Below, piece by piece: positions 12,051 through 22,869 of a DNA stretch of 64,000 bases. The DNA comes from Avena insularis (Eukaryota > Streptophyta > Magnoliopsida > Poales > Poaceae). Under the pieces are notes generated by a model. The model had not been told where the DNA came from. It saw nothing but the letters and a program-made list of their open reading frames with translations, and ran no database searches. Position numbers and translations under genes: made by a program. The stretch spans positions 333,722,305-333,786,304 of the forward strand of contig CM042689.1 in NCBI GenBank assembly GCA_023614405.1, given 5' to 3'. Each line of letters begins with the position of its first letter. Position 1 is the stretch's first letter.

Positions 12051-12548
12051 TCTAATAATAATGTGGCATCAAGCAATACTAGTCTCCAAGAAACTCTTAA
12101 AGCTTTTATGGACTCACAGAATGAGCAAAACAATATCCTAGTCAAAATTACAGAGAATCATGATGTTATGCTTGGTAAATTATCTAACCAAGCTGTTAGT
12201 TTGAGAAATGATTTGCAGGACCTCCAAGAAAGAACATGGATCATTGAGGCACAGCTAGGTAATATAACCGAGAGTTAAACTCTCATTATAGCAAAATTTG
12301 CAGGTACAGCTAATCCCAATCCAGTTGAAGAGCTCAAGATGATAAGAATCCAAAGGGAGGAGCCCGAAGAACTTTATTATAGAAATGCTCCTTCACGAAA
12401 CTAAACTGTTGAAGATCTTGTAAAAAGGATCAATGTCAAGATTCCGGTAAGTGAAGGAAATGAAGAAGCCATGTATCAACACTTCGTTAATCAGGTAGCA
12501 ATAAAGGTACGTGATCTTGAAGAAGAATACAAGAAAATTGCTAAAAAT
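12051..12548 (+). pseudogene. gag: Gag of element H, C-terminal part
   Basis: This continues the frame interrupted at 3567. SLQETLKAFMDSQNEQNNILVK and LGKLSNQAVSLRNDLQDLQE match the coiled, glutamine-rich tail that follows the core in Athila-type Gag of grasses. A TAA follows at about 12276, with further stops downstream before the protease. Confidence 0.75.
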
Positions 12549-13042
12549 TGCCTGTTAAGCTAGATGATATATTTTAGCCTACCATTAAGATTAAAATTGG
12601 GACTAATGAAATAGCTGCACTATGTGATCTAGGTGCAAGTGTTTCAACAATTCCAAAGATTCTTTTTAACAATTTAAATCTTGGCTCTTTTGAAATCATA
12701 GAACTAAAATTACATCTAGTAGATTCTACCTATAAACAAGCAGTAGGCATAAAGGAAAATACTTTAGTTTACATTAAAGGTTGTCCTGCTCTTATTGATT
12801 TTGTTATTTTTGACATGCCTAAAGATGTTACTAACCCTATCATATTAGGCCGTCCTTTCTTAAGAACTATTAAGGCTTTAATCAATTTGCATGAAGGGAA
12901 CGTGAAGCTTCAATTGCCTTCAGTGGATCCTTTTGTTATTCATTACCCCAGGAAAAAGAAAGCCAAGCAAGATGATAAGGAGGCCATCACTTTGAAGGCC
13001 AATTACTTTGGAGCGAGTGTTCCACTCATATGGCCTAAGTGA
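12549..13042 (+). pseudogene. Aspartic protease of element H
   Basis: The frame encodes IKIGTNEIAALCDLGASVSTIPK, where DLGAS replaces the retroviral DTGAS catalytic box as is normal for Athila protease. It then has the ILGRPFLRTIKALIN flap/helix region and a basic PRKKKAKQDDKE tail, with a stop at 13040-13042. An in-frame TAG sits at 12575-12577 near its start. In a full Athila element RT would follow, but here the sequence passes at once to the post-pol GAGCGCTGCATGG motif. The RT-RNase H-integrase block is therefore missing. Confidence 0.8.
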
Positions 13043-13082
13043 GCAATATCAAGGTCAAGCTATTGGCCATAAAAGAGCGCTG

Positions 13083-13087
13083 CATGG
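13083..13087 (+). repeat. Target-site duplication of G, left copy (CATGG)
   Basis: CATGG abuts the TGATACGTC end of G and is repeated at 20218-20222. Confidence 0.88.
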
Positions 13088-14642
13088 TGATACGTCGGAA
13101 ACGTATCTATAATTTTTGATGTTCCATGCTTGTTTTGTACCTACTTTGCTTTGCTTTGTCTACACTTTGAGGTGTTTTTATATCTTTTCTAGAACTAACC
13201 TATTAACAAGTTGCCACAGTGCCAGTTGCCTGTTTTCTTCTATTTTTGGTTCCAGAAAGGCAGAAAATCAATATTCTCGGAATTGGACAGGACAAAAGTC
13301 AAAGTCAATATTTTACTATGGGTGACACGAAGTCCAGAGGAGAAACGGAGAGGCAAGCCAGGGCCGCCACACCCTCCCAGGCGCGGGTGGGCACACCGCG
13401 CGCCTAGGCAGGGCGTGGGCCCTCTAGCCGCCTCCTAGCCTCGCCCCTTCGCCTATAAAAATCCCCCGATGCAGAAACCCTAGGCACCCGATCAAAACTC
13501 CACAAAACTGTCTGTAGCCACTGCCACCATCGTCCCTAGATCAGGGGGATCCGAAGCTCTTCCTAGCACCCTGCCGAAGGGGAGATCATCCCAGAGGCCT
13601 TCTTCTCCGGTATGAAGCGTGAGTACTTCCACCTTGGACTACGGGTCCATGTAGTAGCTAGATGGTTGTATCTCCTCCTTGTGCTTTCATGTATAGATCT
13701 TGTGAGCTCCATTCATGATCAAGATCTAATCTATTTTTAATCATGCATGTTGTGTTTGCGGGGATCCGATGGATATTGAGATTACTATGTCAGATTGATT
13801 AATGGTTTTGTCTATTTGATACTATCATGTCTGTGTTGTTTGTGATCTTGCATGCTCTCCATTGTTAGTAGTTATCTTGGCCAAGTAGTTGCTAGTGACT
13901 CCAAGAGGGGGTATTTATGCTCGATAGTGGGTTCATGCCTCTATTTAATCAAGGGAAGTGACAGAAATCTCTTCGGTTGTAGATGTGTTGTTGCTACTAG
14001 GGAGAAAACAACGGTCTCTTGTTCATGGAACAAGTGGATTGTTTACCTTACACACTTTGCTTAAAGCAGTTGTCTGTTGCTTGCAACTTAATCTTTGGAG
14101 GGTTGGATGATAACCTGAAGGTGGACTTCTAGTCATAAATGTAGTTGGATGGCGGTCTATGTATATTGTTGTATTGCCCAATCAAATCTCATAGGATATT
14201 TTTGTCTGGTATTGTAATGTTATGCCTTGCTCAGTTCATGTCAATTGCCCTGCTGTAATTTGTTTACCCTTCATGTCATGTTGTTTATCTAAGGAGAGCA
14301 CCTCTAGTGAACTATGGACCCCGGTCCAATCTTTACCATTGATACATCTTCCACTGTTACTTGTTTACTTGCTGCAAACCATCATCACCTTCCACACCAT
14401 ACGTTTAATCCTTTGTTACAGCAAACCGGTGAGCTTGACAACCTCACTGATTCGTTGGGGCAAAGTCTTGAGTTTGTGTTGTGCGGGTTTCCATGTTGCT
14501 TGCAACACCTGTGTGACGTTTCTTTCCTCCTACTGGTTCGATAACCTCGGTTTCTTACTGAGGGAAAACTTGCTGTTGTGCTGCATCACACCTTCCTCTT
14601 GGGGTTTCCCGGCAAGCCTTTGCGTTGACGATGTCTTTTACA
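13088..14642 (+). repeat. 5' LTR of G
   Basis: It starts TGATACGTCGG and ends near TTTTACA. A TATA-like box (CCTATAAAAATCC, about 13451-13463) is followed by a leader with ACCCTAGGCACCC. It is colinear with 18663-20217. Differences are concentrated in the first 450 bases; the rest is much closer. Confidence 0.88.
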
Positions 14643-14876
14643 TGTTGTTGGGAGGCTAAGGACGTCTTCACAAGGGGAGTCCTCCTCAACCTTTATCTTT
14701 TCTTTGTTTTTAGTTTGCTTAGTTTCTTTTGCTCAGTTTTGTTTGCCTCTTTTAATCAAAAACTCCAAAAAAATTAGTTTAGTTTGGTTTGGTTTCTCTT
14801 ATCAAAAACACAAAAAAATTAATTCCTGCTCTAGTTGCTGGTCTATTGTTGCCTTGCTTGGGCATGCTTTCTATCA

Positions 14877-15974
14877 ATGGATGGTTTCTTTGAAACTAGT
14901 TCTTATTGGAAAGGTGGGTTCACGGAAGAACAAAGGTATTATTATAAGGAACACCGTTTGTCACAAAAAGGGAAACACTTACGGGAACAAATTGATAATT
15001 TGAAAACTATTGCGAGAGACGTGTGCTCTACTTATAATGTTACTTATTGCTTTGATAAATCTTGTTGCTGTAGGAGGTATAAACACCTGCCTTTTCAATG
15101 TGAGTATAATGATAATGTTACCATATCTTCTTATGTTAAAGGAAATTATGACTTTTATGATGTGGAACAAATTGAAGAATTTATTGCTTTCAAGGGTGCA
15201 TTTGAACTTGCTAGTTTGCTTGAAAATACCGATGATGCACCTTATGAATGTGAGGTTTATGAGATACTTAAATTTTGCTTTGATAATTACAAGGAATAAA
15301 ATGGCTATATTCTAGAATATTTTAATAGATGCTTTCCACAAATGGAAGAGACTAATGCCTTGCAGGAGCCTATGGAAGAAGAAATTGTTGAAACTAGAAG
15401 CTCATTAGATGAAAAAGAGGAGGAGAGTGATGAACAAAAGAAGGAAGAATGGATTATCCACCCATGCCTACCTTCTAATGAGAGTAACTCTTTATCACTT
15501 ACATTATTTGGTTGTCCCCTATGCTTACCAAAGGAGGATGAATGTTATGTTCCTATGGATCCTTTTGAAATATCTACTTTGGGTAAAACCTGTGAAGGTT
15601 TTAATCCCACTATTTTTGAGCTTGATAGAAATTATGTGTTTGTAGATCATGAAAAGCATGATTTATGTGATAGCTATATTATTGAGTTTATTCATGAGGC
15701 TACTGAAAATTATTATGAGAGAGTAAAATATGGTTGTAGAAGTTTTCATGGTACTGGAACACTTCTCTATGTGCTGAAAGTTTTGAAGTTACTCTTGTGT
15801 CATATTCCTATGTATGCCACTTTGTTCTTTGTGAATTTATTTGCATACAAGATTACTATGCATAGGAAGTGGGTTATACTTAAATGTGTTTTGAATTTGC
15901 TTCTTGACGCTCTCTTTTACTTCAATTCATATTTCTTATGTGAGCATCTTCTCAAGCTATCAAGCCTAACTTAA
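14877..15974 (+). pseudogene. Unrecognised ORF of G (366 codons, one internal stop)
   Basis: I do not recognise this protein. The ATG at 14877 opens a frame that runs to 15974 with a single in-frame TAA at 15297-15299. The part before the stop is Cys- and Tyr-rich (FDKSCCCRRYKHLPFQCEY) and contains PYECEVYEILKFCFDNYKE. The part after it starts with a very acidic stretch (about 15342-15450) and ends in two strongly hydrophobic segments, about 15760-15845 and 15875-15935, that could span a membrane. It lies where gag would be expected. No zinc knuckle, protease or RT motif is present. It could be an accessory protein of an autonomous relative or a captured host sequence. Confidence 0.5.
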
Positions 15975-18647
15975 AGGCATTAAAGTAAAGTACTTGTTGG
16001 GAGATGACCCAAGAGTTTCCTTGAGTATTGGAAGTTATTACTTCAGTAATGACCTCTCCTTATCCTTTTTATTTGCTTTTTGTGCCAAGAATGACCTCTA
16101 ATGAGAGGGAAATAAGATTTGGGGAGTTGCTGTCACAAAACAGATTTCTGTCCTCCACCATAAAAATTCGTGAGGAGTCTCTGTAAGTCTGATTGAGCTG
16201 AAAATTTAAGAATAAATCCCCCAGTATGTTGGATAACTTTCGTTAGTTCAACACTTTTTTATTTGAGCAACATAAGATTTTCGAAAAACTTGGTTTCTAC
16301 CTGTTGATCTGTTTTGACAGATTTCTGCCATTATTTGCATTTGCTTCTTATTGATTCCTTTTTGAGTTCTCTTTTGGGGAATTGAGCTTTTTTAAGGAGT
16401 TGCTACAATAGAATGTGTTTTTAGTGAAAAGTTTTGTTGTTACAAAGCTAAACCCAAAGGTCTATTATCTTTTAAATACACTAATGTTGCTAATGAAGAT
16501 TGTGTGAAGTTGTGTATGAAGGAAAAAATTTCAGGTGTAGAGAGAGAATGATGTAATGAGATGAAGAATGGACAAAAGCTCAAGCTTGGGGATGCCACCC
16601 CGGTGTCACCCCAAGAAATATCCAAGAGGTACAAGCGTCAAAGCTTGGGGACGCCCAAGGCATCCCCTTCTTCATCAATAAAAAGCTCAGGTCTGTCTAG
16701 ACACTTCGTTTTTATTGTTTCATGCACTGTTGTGTTGTTCTTGGAGCATCTTAGTTTTCATTTTCTTTGCTTAGTTTGTTTATTTTGCTTGAATAAAGTA
16801 GTTTGGACCCCCGTTCTCGCTGTGTTGTTTTCAAATAAGTTGCTTGGTGTTGGAAAGGAGTAGGAAGTTCCTGCTTGAAAGTGCAAGAGGAGCTTGCATT
16901 GACTGTGACTTAGATTTTAGCATGACATGATAGGTGTTGTTTTGACCTTATGATTAGTGATTATTTCTATAGCATGTCTTGTTCCAAACAATTGGGATTG
17001 CTTAGTGTGCCTTGAAAAAAAGTTATGCGTTGTTTTAGCATACAAAAGCATAGTATTGTGGTTTTCTCCTTTGATGCTTTGTTTGGGTTGACTTGACACA
17101 TGCTCACACCATGTTATGACTATGAACAAGTCACCTTAGCCTCTATGATCATTTATTCCTTGGCTTGTAGTACTACTCTATGCTTTGATTAGTAATGTTT
17201 TGTTGCTCTACATGATTATGGCCATTATTGCTCTCTTAGTTGGTTGCTCCCAGTCTTTTGCTAGCCTCCACTTGTATGAGTAAGCTCTACTCATGCTTCC
17301 AACTCCCAAGAAACCAAGTTATTCCAAAGTGTCCACTATAAACTCCTATGAATGGTGTGTTACACCATTCCAAGTATATTCTTGTTTTCATCTATCTTCC
17401 AGTTTAAAAGTATTTTGTTATGTGAAAACTTACTGATTAAAGCCCTCACAAACTTAATGGCACATTTTATATTCTTTGCCCCTAATAAACTTGAACCATT
17501 GTGTCGTCTATGTTGTATATGATTGCACTTATACATTGGAATTAGCAGAACCATGTTGTCACGAGGAATGTTTTCAACATTGCACTTGTACTTTGTACAC
17601 AGTTGATATGATGCTCTTTTGTCTATGGATGTCACCGGTGTGAAAAAAAGAGGGAGCTTGTAAGTCCATGGAGTTATGTATTTTGTGTTAGAGAAATGCC
17701 TGGGCCGCTAGCCTAATCCATGCCTAATCATGGTGGAAACTTGCAGCATCACCATAATGAGCTATCTATAAAGCATCCTCAATAAAAAAGCTATGCACAT
17801 AATAAATAAAAAGATCGCTGAGATGCTCATTGTCTGCTTGCCTTGTCATTTTGGTTATGGGATAGCTCCTATACCATGTGCAAGGGATACCCCATTGGCG
17901 GTTCTCTATGATACGCGTGTACTTACTATGACAAGAGCTTACATGTGACTAAAGTTGAGTAGCATGAGGTGTGACCCTCGTATTCAAGGGACTTGAGATT
18001 GCCAACTTATACTTTGTCAAGTATATACTCCATAGTTTGTTCACTTTAACCTTAATCACTTGGAGATGCTTATGATAGGGGCAATGAGGGCTGAAGGCTA
18101 ACAAGTACCATAATTTTTTGGAAGCTCTTTTTGAAACTCGAAATCCCGGCTTCCCTAGATGAAGAGCCTTTCTTCCACTATTATATTGAGTCTCCACCTT
18201 CTACCTTTAGGCACCATTAAGAGAACATAGTTGTCATTCTTAGTTCTATGTGTAGTGTCCCAAAAGTTATTGATTGATGCATATTGTGATATTGCTTGTT
18301 CTTGTGCTATTTGTATCTAGTCACTCTTATGAACTTTGAAGGTGTCCTATGCATCTACTTGCTACTCTTTGAGGGACAAGCTGAATGCCACTATGCCATA
18401 TTTTCTGTATGTGAAACAAACAAACGTTTTTCAATGCATGTTATTCATGATCTTTGTTTGTAGCCTTTCATGTTGCATGCATAGTTACTTTGTCTTATTG
18501 TTAGAACTCCATCTTTCATGCACATGTTTAGAGTTCTTTGATCCCAGCTTTCAATGCTTGCAAATGGTTTGATCTTGGTTTTGACGGTGCATGTCACCTA
18601 AAAAATTATTCTTTTATCACTTACCTACTCGAGGATGAGCAGGAGTT
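15975..18647 (+). other. Non-coding tail of G
   Basis: This is 2.7 kb with no supported gene; the short open frames are not conserved-looking. It contains two polypurine-like motifs AAGCTTGGGG (around 16580 and 16640) resembling the true tract before the 3' LTR. Confidence 0.6.
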
Positions 18648-18660
18648 AAGCTTGGGGATG
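18648..18660 (+). promoter_or_regulatory. Polypurine tract of G
   Basis: AAGCTTGGGGATG lies immediately before the 3' LTR start TGATATGTC. This is the expected plus-strand primer position. Confidence 0.65.
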
Positions 18661-18662
18661 CT

Positions 18663-20217
18663 TGATATGTCGGCAACGTATCTATAATTTTTTATGTTCC
18701 ATGCTTGTTTTGTATCTACTTTGCTTTGCTTTGTCTACACTTTGAGGTGTTTTTATATCTTTTCTGGAACTAACCTATTAACAAGTTGCCACAGTGCAGT
18801 TACTGTTTTTTCTTACATTTTAGTTCGGAAAGGCAGAAAATCAATAATCTCGGAATTGGACGGGACGAAAGCCAAAGTCAATATTTTACCATGGGCGACA
18901 CGAAGTCCAGAGGAGATACGGAGAGGCGAGCCAGGGCCTCCACAGCCCCCTAGGCGCGTATGGGCTCACCCCACGCCTGGGCAGGGTGTGGGCCCTCTGG
19001 CCGCCTCCCAGCCTTGCCCCTTCGCCTATAAGAAGCCCCCGATGCAGAAACCCTAGGCACCCGATCAAAACTCCACGAAACCATCTGTAGCCGCCACCAC
19101 CATCGTCCCTATATCGGGGGGATCTGAAGCTCTTCCCGGCACCCTACCAGAGGGGAGATCATCCCGGAGGCCTTCTTCTCCGGTATGAAGCGTGAGTAGT
19201 TCCACCTTGGACTTCGGGTCCATGTAGTAGCTACATGGTTGTATCTCCTCCTTGTGCTTTCATGTATAGATCTTGTGAGCTCCGTTCATGATCAAGATCT
19301 AATCTATTTTTAATCATGCATGTTGTGTTTGTGGGGATCCGATGGATATTGAGATTACTATGTCAGATTGATTAATGGTTTTGTCTATTTGATACTATCA
19401 TGTCTGTGTTGTTTGTGATCTTGCATGCTCTCCGTTGTTAGTAGCTATCTTGGCCAAGTAGTTGCTAGTGACTCCAAGAGGGGGTATTTATGCTCGATAG
19501 TGGGTTCATGCCTCTAGTTTCCAAGGGAAGTGATAGAAATCTCTTCGGTTGTAGATGTGCTGTTGCTACTAGGGAGAAAACGACGGTCTCTTGTTCATGG
19601 AACAAGTGGATTGTTTACCTTACACATTTTTCTTAAAGCAGTTGTCTATTGCTTGCAACTTAATACTGGAGGGGGTTCAGATAATAACCTGAAGGTGGAC
19701 TTCTAGTCATAGATGTAGTTGGATGGCGATCTATGTATATTGTTGTATAGCCCAATCGAATCTCATAGGATCTTTTTGTCTGGTATTGTATTGTTATGCC
19801 TTGCTCAGTTCCTGTCAATTGCCCTGCTATAATTTGTTTACCCTTCATGCCATGTTGTTTATCTAAGGAGAGCACATCTAGTGAACTATGGACCCCGGTC
19901 CAATATTTACCATTGATACATCTTCCATTGTTACTTGTTTACTTGCTGCAAACCATCATCACCTTCCACACCATATGTTTAATCCTTTGTTATGGCAAAC
20001 CAATGAGCTTGACAACCTCACTGATTCGTTGGGACAAAGTCTTGAGTTTGTGTTGTGCAGGTTTCCATGTTGCTTGCAACACCTGTGTGACGTTTCCTTC
20101 CTCCTACTGGTTCGATAACCTCGGTTTCTTACTGAGGGAAAACTTGCTGTTGTGCTGCATCACACCTTGCTCTTGGGGTTTCCCGACAAAGCACTGCACG
20201 TTGACACAGTGTCATCA
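18663..20217 (+). repeat. 3' LTR of G
   Basis: This second copy of 13088-14642 has the same total length. It starts TGATATGTC (C to T against the other copy) and ends GTCATCA, followed by the CATGG duplication. Confidence 0.88.
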
Positions 20218-20222
20218 CATGG
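20218..20222 (+). repeat. Target-site duplication of G, right copy (CATGG)
   Basis: This is an exact copy of 13083-13087. Downstream the H sequence GAGGCAACCCATG resumes. Confidence 0.88.
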
Positions 20223-20473
20223 GAGGCAACCCATGTGAAATAAAGGTTTGAGTTAAGTTTTTAAGTTTTAGTTTAAGTTTTGTATATATAAAGAGTGCTA
20301 GAAAACTCCTGTGTGAGGACGAGATTCCGCGGTACTAAAAATTCCTGTTTTATATATGCCATAGTTGGTCGAAACTTTAGTCTATCAAAACAAGGTGTTC
20401 CGCTAAGTTTCAGTCTAAAAAGTAATCTACGAAGAAATAGAATTTTATGATGTGTACAGAAAGGTTAACGACC

Positions 20474-20732
20474 AACTATACAGCGGGAATAAAAATTCCC
20501 GCCGTATAGTTGCCGCCGTATAGTTATGTTACCCATCGACAATTTTTCATCATAGAGTACAGAAGGTTTGACGACCAACTATACGGCGGGAACAAAAGTA
20601 CCGGCTGTATAGTTGTCGCCGTATAGTTACAGCCGCCAGACAGAAACCCTAGGAAACCCTAAAATTTTGTCGTCATACTAACTATACGGCTGGAACACCT
20701 TGTTCCCGCCGTATAGTTGCCGCCGTATATTT
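20474..20732 (+). repeat. Three hairpin modules, 103-bp spacing, in element H
   Basis: The inverted pair AACTATACGGCGGGAA ... TTCCCGCCGTATAGTT occurs three times, with starts at 20474, 20577 and 20680. In each module a second GCCGTATAGTT arm follows the first. Intervening spacers differ. A worn copy is found inside the H LTR at 1442-1508, supporting assignment of both places to H. The role is unknown. Confidence 0.7.
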
Positions 20733-21107
20733 GCGTCTGACCACTTAAACGCTCGGGGAGGTACCCAAATCATCAAAAACACAATCATTTTTCTCTCTTC
20801 TACCGCCAAACTCTCTCCAAACCTCAAGGGATCTTCACCCCTTCTCAATTTCATTCGAATTCCTCGCACACAAGTGATCTACGGTATGTTTCTCCTCCGA
20901 TCCTCCAATTAGTTTTTGCAAATTCATCTCTGATCTATTGTTATTATAAATCTAAGGTGAGACTTATATTTAAATAATTGCCATGATTATCTTGCCTAGA
21001 TTAATATGTTGACTAGATTCTTTAGTGTGTTATGATGAGAATTATGCTATGACTATTACTGTTGGATCAAAAAGTTTTATATTTGTATCCTTTATTATTT
21101 TTTGAAG

Positions 21108-21389
21108 ATGAACACGAGGAGCCAGACATGTGCTTTTGCCGTGGCCAGTTCTCCTCGGGCTGTAGCTCAGGAACGCATGGGGATTCGATTCAAGAACGAA
21201 GCCCACGGTGATCGTTTCGATAGGATGAAAAACCGAGAAGTCAAGGCAACCAAGTGGGCTTGCCCCGTCACTTTGAACCAACTCGGTATTTTCGATGATT
21301 AGAATTTACTTTGCAATAAAGTTGGCCTGCAAACCTTTGTATTCCATGATGCACCAACCTATCGTCGGTTAACCATTGATATTCTTAGG
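21108..21389 (+). pseudogene. ATHILA ORF-1-like frame of element H, truncated
   Basis: The ATG at 21108 starts MNTRSQTCAFAVASS. The frame then has ERMGIRFKNEAHGDRFDRMK, ACPVTLNQLGIFDD, a TAG at about 21300 and, in frame after it, HDAPTYRRLTIDIL. This pattern is typical of the ATHILA ORF-1 family found with Athila-group Gypsy elements, whose biochemical role is not established. The frame ends where it meets the Copia LTR at about 21390. In H it lies downstream of the missing pol block. Confidence 0.65.
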
Positions 21390-22043
21390 TCTGACTCTCT
21401 TCTCGATCCAAGATAAGTGATTCATCCGACTAACTCTTAGTCGATCTCCTCGGTTAACACTTAACCGAGTCGTGCATGGCCATGCTTTCCGAATCATATC
21501 ATTCGAGAGGGCCCAGAGAATATCTCTCCAACTAGAGGGGCAAAATCCCATCTTGGTTATTCACATCACGCAGCTTGATTCTTAGTCGACCTGAACTCTG
21601 CCTTTATAACTGCCCAGTTATGGATCAGTGTTTGATAGAACCTAAGTCGGTGATCCTCAACTCGGACTGTGCAACAACCTCAGGTCTAAGGATTACATTG
21701 ATTGAGATATACAAATGACAACTTGTTCGTTGTACCTCAATATGGGTCAATCCGAATCGTTGAACTCTTTTGCTGAATCTGTGTAAGTCGGAATAGCATC
21801 ACCATGCCCATGACAAGTGGAACCGAGTCATCAGCTGACTTTCACATTGGTCCAAGTTGTGTGTCCAGCACAACCTCAATGACCAAGGATATTTAGTACA
21901 AAAAACATGAATGTATAGTTCCACAACTGAATCACATATTGAATGATACACATCAGATGTTTAAACAAGGACAACTTAATATCTTTATGAATACAATGGG
22001 AAATATCATCATACATGATTGCCTCTAGGGCATATTCCCAACA
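21390..22043 (-). repeat. Copia LTR fragment C3, minus strand
   Basis: On the minus strand this starts TGTTGGGAATATGCCCTAG at 22043 and runs left for about 650 bases, shorter than the related LTRs here (about 1.7 kb). Internally it shows the usual Angela-relative landmarks. It is truncated at its left junction with H, and no internal region is attached. It interrupts the integrase of Element I. Confidence 0.75.
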
Positions 22044-22366
22044 ATACAACGCTGGAAAACCCCAAAAACACTCCGCTTATAGATCTCACCGTTGTTTATC
22101 GTATAGGCTTTTGCTCGTCGGACGATTTGTCGGCCTAGAACTTCGTCTTCGGGTAATTTTCCGTCTATCAGGAAATCTAGATAGGGTTTTGTCTAGCTGG
22201 GAATTACAGCTATAACTGCTACTAAAGGTGAGTCAGATTTCGTCGGATAGTCCTCATCAACTCCTGTGATAGAGGCAACTTTTAGGTGCTCTACAAAAGC
22301 GCCATCCGAGACTTGTTTCCGCGCAGAGCCTATTCTTGATAAAGCATCTGCTTCCTCATTTTCTGG
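22044..22366 (-). pseudogene. pol: RNase H-integrase linker and integrase start of Element I
   Basis: The minus strand encodes, with one stop, the segment after RNase H (DALSRIGSARKQVSDGAF and later RRAKAYTINNGEIYKRS). This is the beginning of a Tat integrase zinc-binding region. It is cut at 22044 by the Copia LTR C3, so the zinc finger and catalytic core are absent. Confidence 0.65.
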
Positions 22367-22869
22367 TCAAGGGATGTGTTGAACTTCAAATCCCTCGAAC
22401 GATTTAGATAATTCATCCACAACAGCTTTGTAAGTTGTCATGTGTTTGTTTGCATTGTAGATATCGGATACTTGCTGAGCAACTAGATCCGAATCCCCGT
22501 AACACATGAGTCTATTTACGCCAATATTTTTGGCCATGCGTATTCCATGTAATAGTGCTTCATACTCGGCAATGTTAGTGGTTGTCGTGAAGTGTATCTG
22601 TAACACATAGAATAGCTTATCTCCTTGGGGTGACTTGAGAACCATGCCAGCCCCCGAGCCTCCTCGTGCTTTTGATCCGTCAAAATGTAGGGTCCAAAAT
22701 TATGAGTCTGGAGGACTTGTATATTCTGCCATCTCTGTCCAATCAGCGACAAAATCGGCAAGTATTTGGGATTTGATTGCTGTTCGTGGCTTGTACTCGA
22801 TGTCGAAAGATGCAAGCTCTATTCCCCACTTTGCGACACGTGTTGTGGTGTCACGGTTGTTGATTATAT
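22367..22869 (-). pseudogene. pol: RNase H of Element I pol
   Basis: The frame at 22367-22645 has the Tat-type RNase H stretch LQIHFTTTTNIAEYEALLHGIRMAKN, then CYGDSDLVAQQVS and a C-terminal FEGFEVQHIP. The active-site acidic residues E (in AEYEALL) and D (in GDSDLV) are visible. The upstream portion (22700-22869) is in a different frame, so the gene is broken. Confidence 0.8.

Larger units (their letters stand above)
13088..20217 (+). mobile_element. Non-autonomous Gypsy-type LTR element G
   Basis: Two 1555-base LTRs (13088-14642 and 18663-20217) flank a 4.0-kb interior with no gag, protease, RT or integrase. The interior has one disrupted ORF of unknown function near its 5' end, a long non-coding tail and a purine-rich tract before the 3' LTR. 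The CATGG duplication and the clean rejoining of H define both ends. The LTR start TGATACGTC is shared by many Gypsy families of wheat and barley, so Gypsy membership is inferred from that. The primer site was not identified with confidence. Confidence 0.85.
1066..21389 (+). mobile_element. Athila-like Gypsy element H, split into three pieces
   Basis: The pieces are 1066-3567, 12051-13087 and 20223-about 21389. They are joined by reading through two insertions with exact target duplications (GTAAC and CATGG). Removing G rejoins a stretch reading GAGCGCTGCATGG then GAGGCAACCCA, a junction familiar from grass Athila-like elements. Order: LTR with TATA box, tRNA-Asp primer site, gag, aspartic protease, a non-coding stretch with hairpin repeats, and an ATHILA ORF-1-like frame. 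RT, RNase H and integrase are absent, so the element is a non-autonomous or internally deleted derivative. The 3' LTR is lost at the junction with a Copia LTR near 21390. Confidence 0.75.

Noticed and set aside
13088..14642. LTR at 13088 as the 3' LTR of element H
   Set aside because: It has no similarity to the H 5' LTR, has its own partner at 18663-20217, and both are bounded by the CATGG duplication, so it belongs to a separate insertion.
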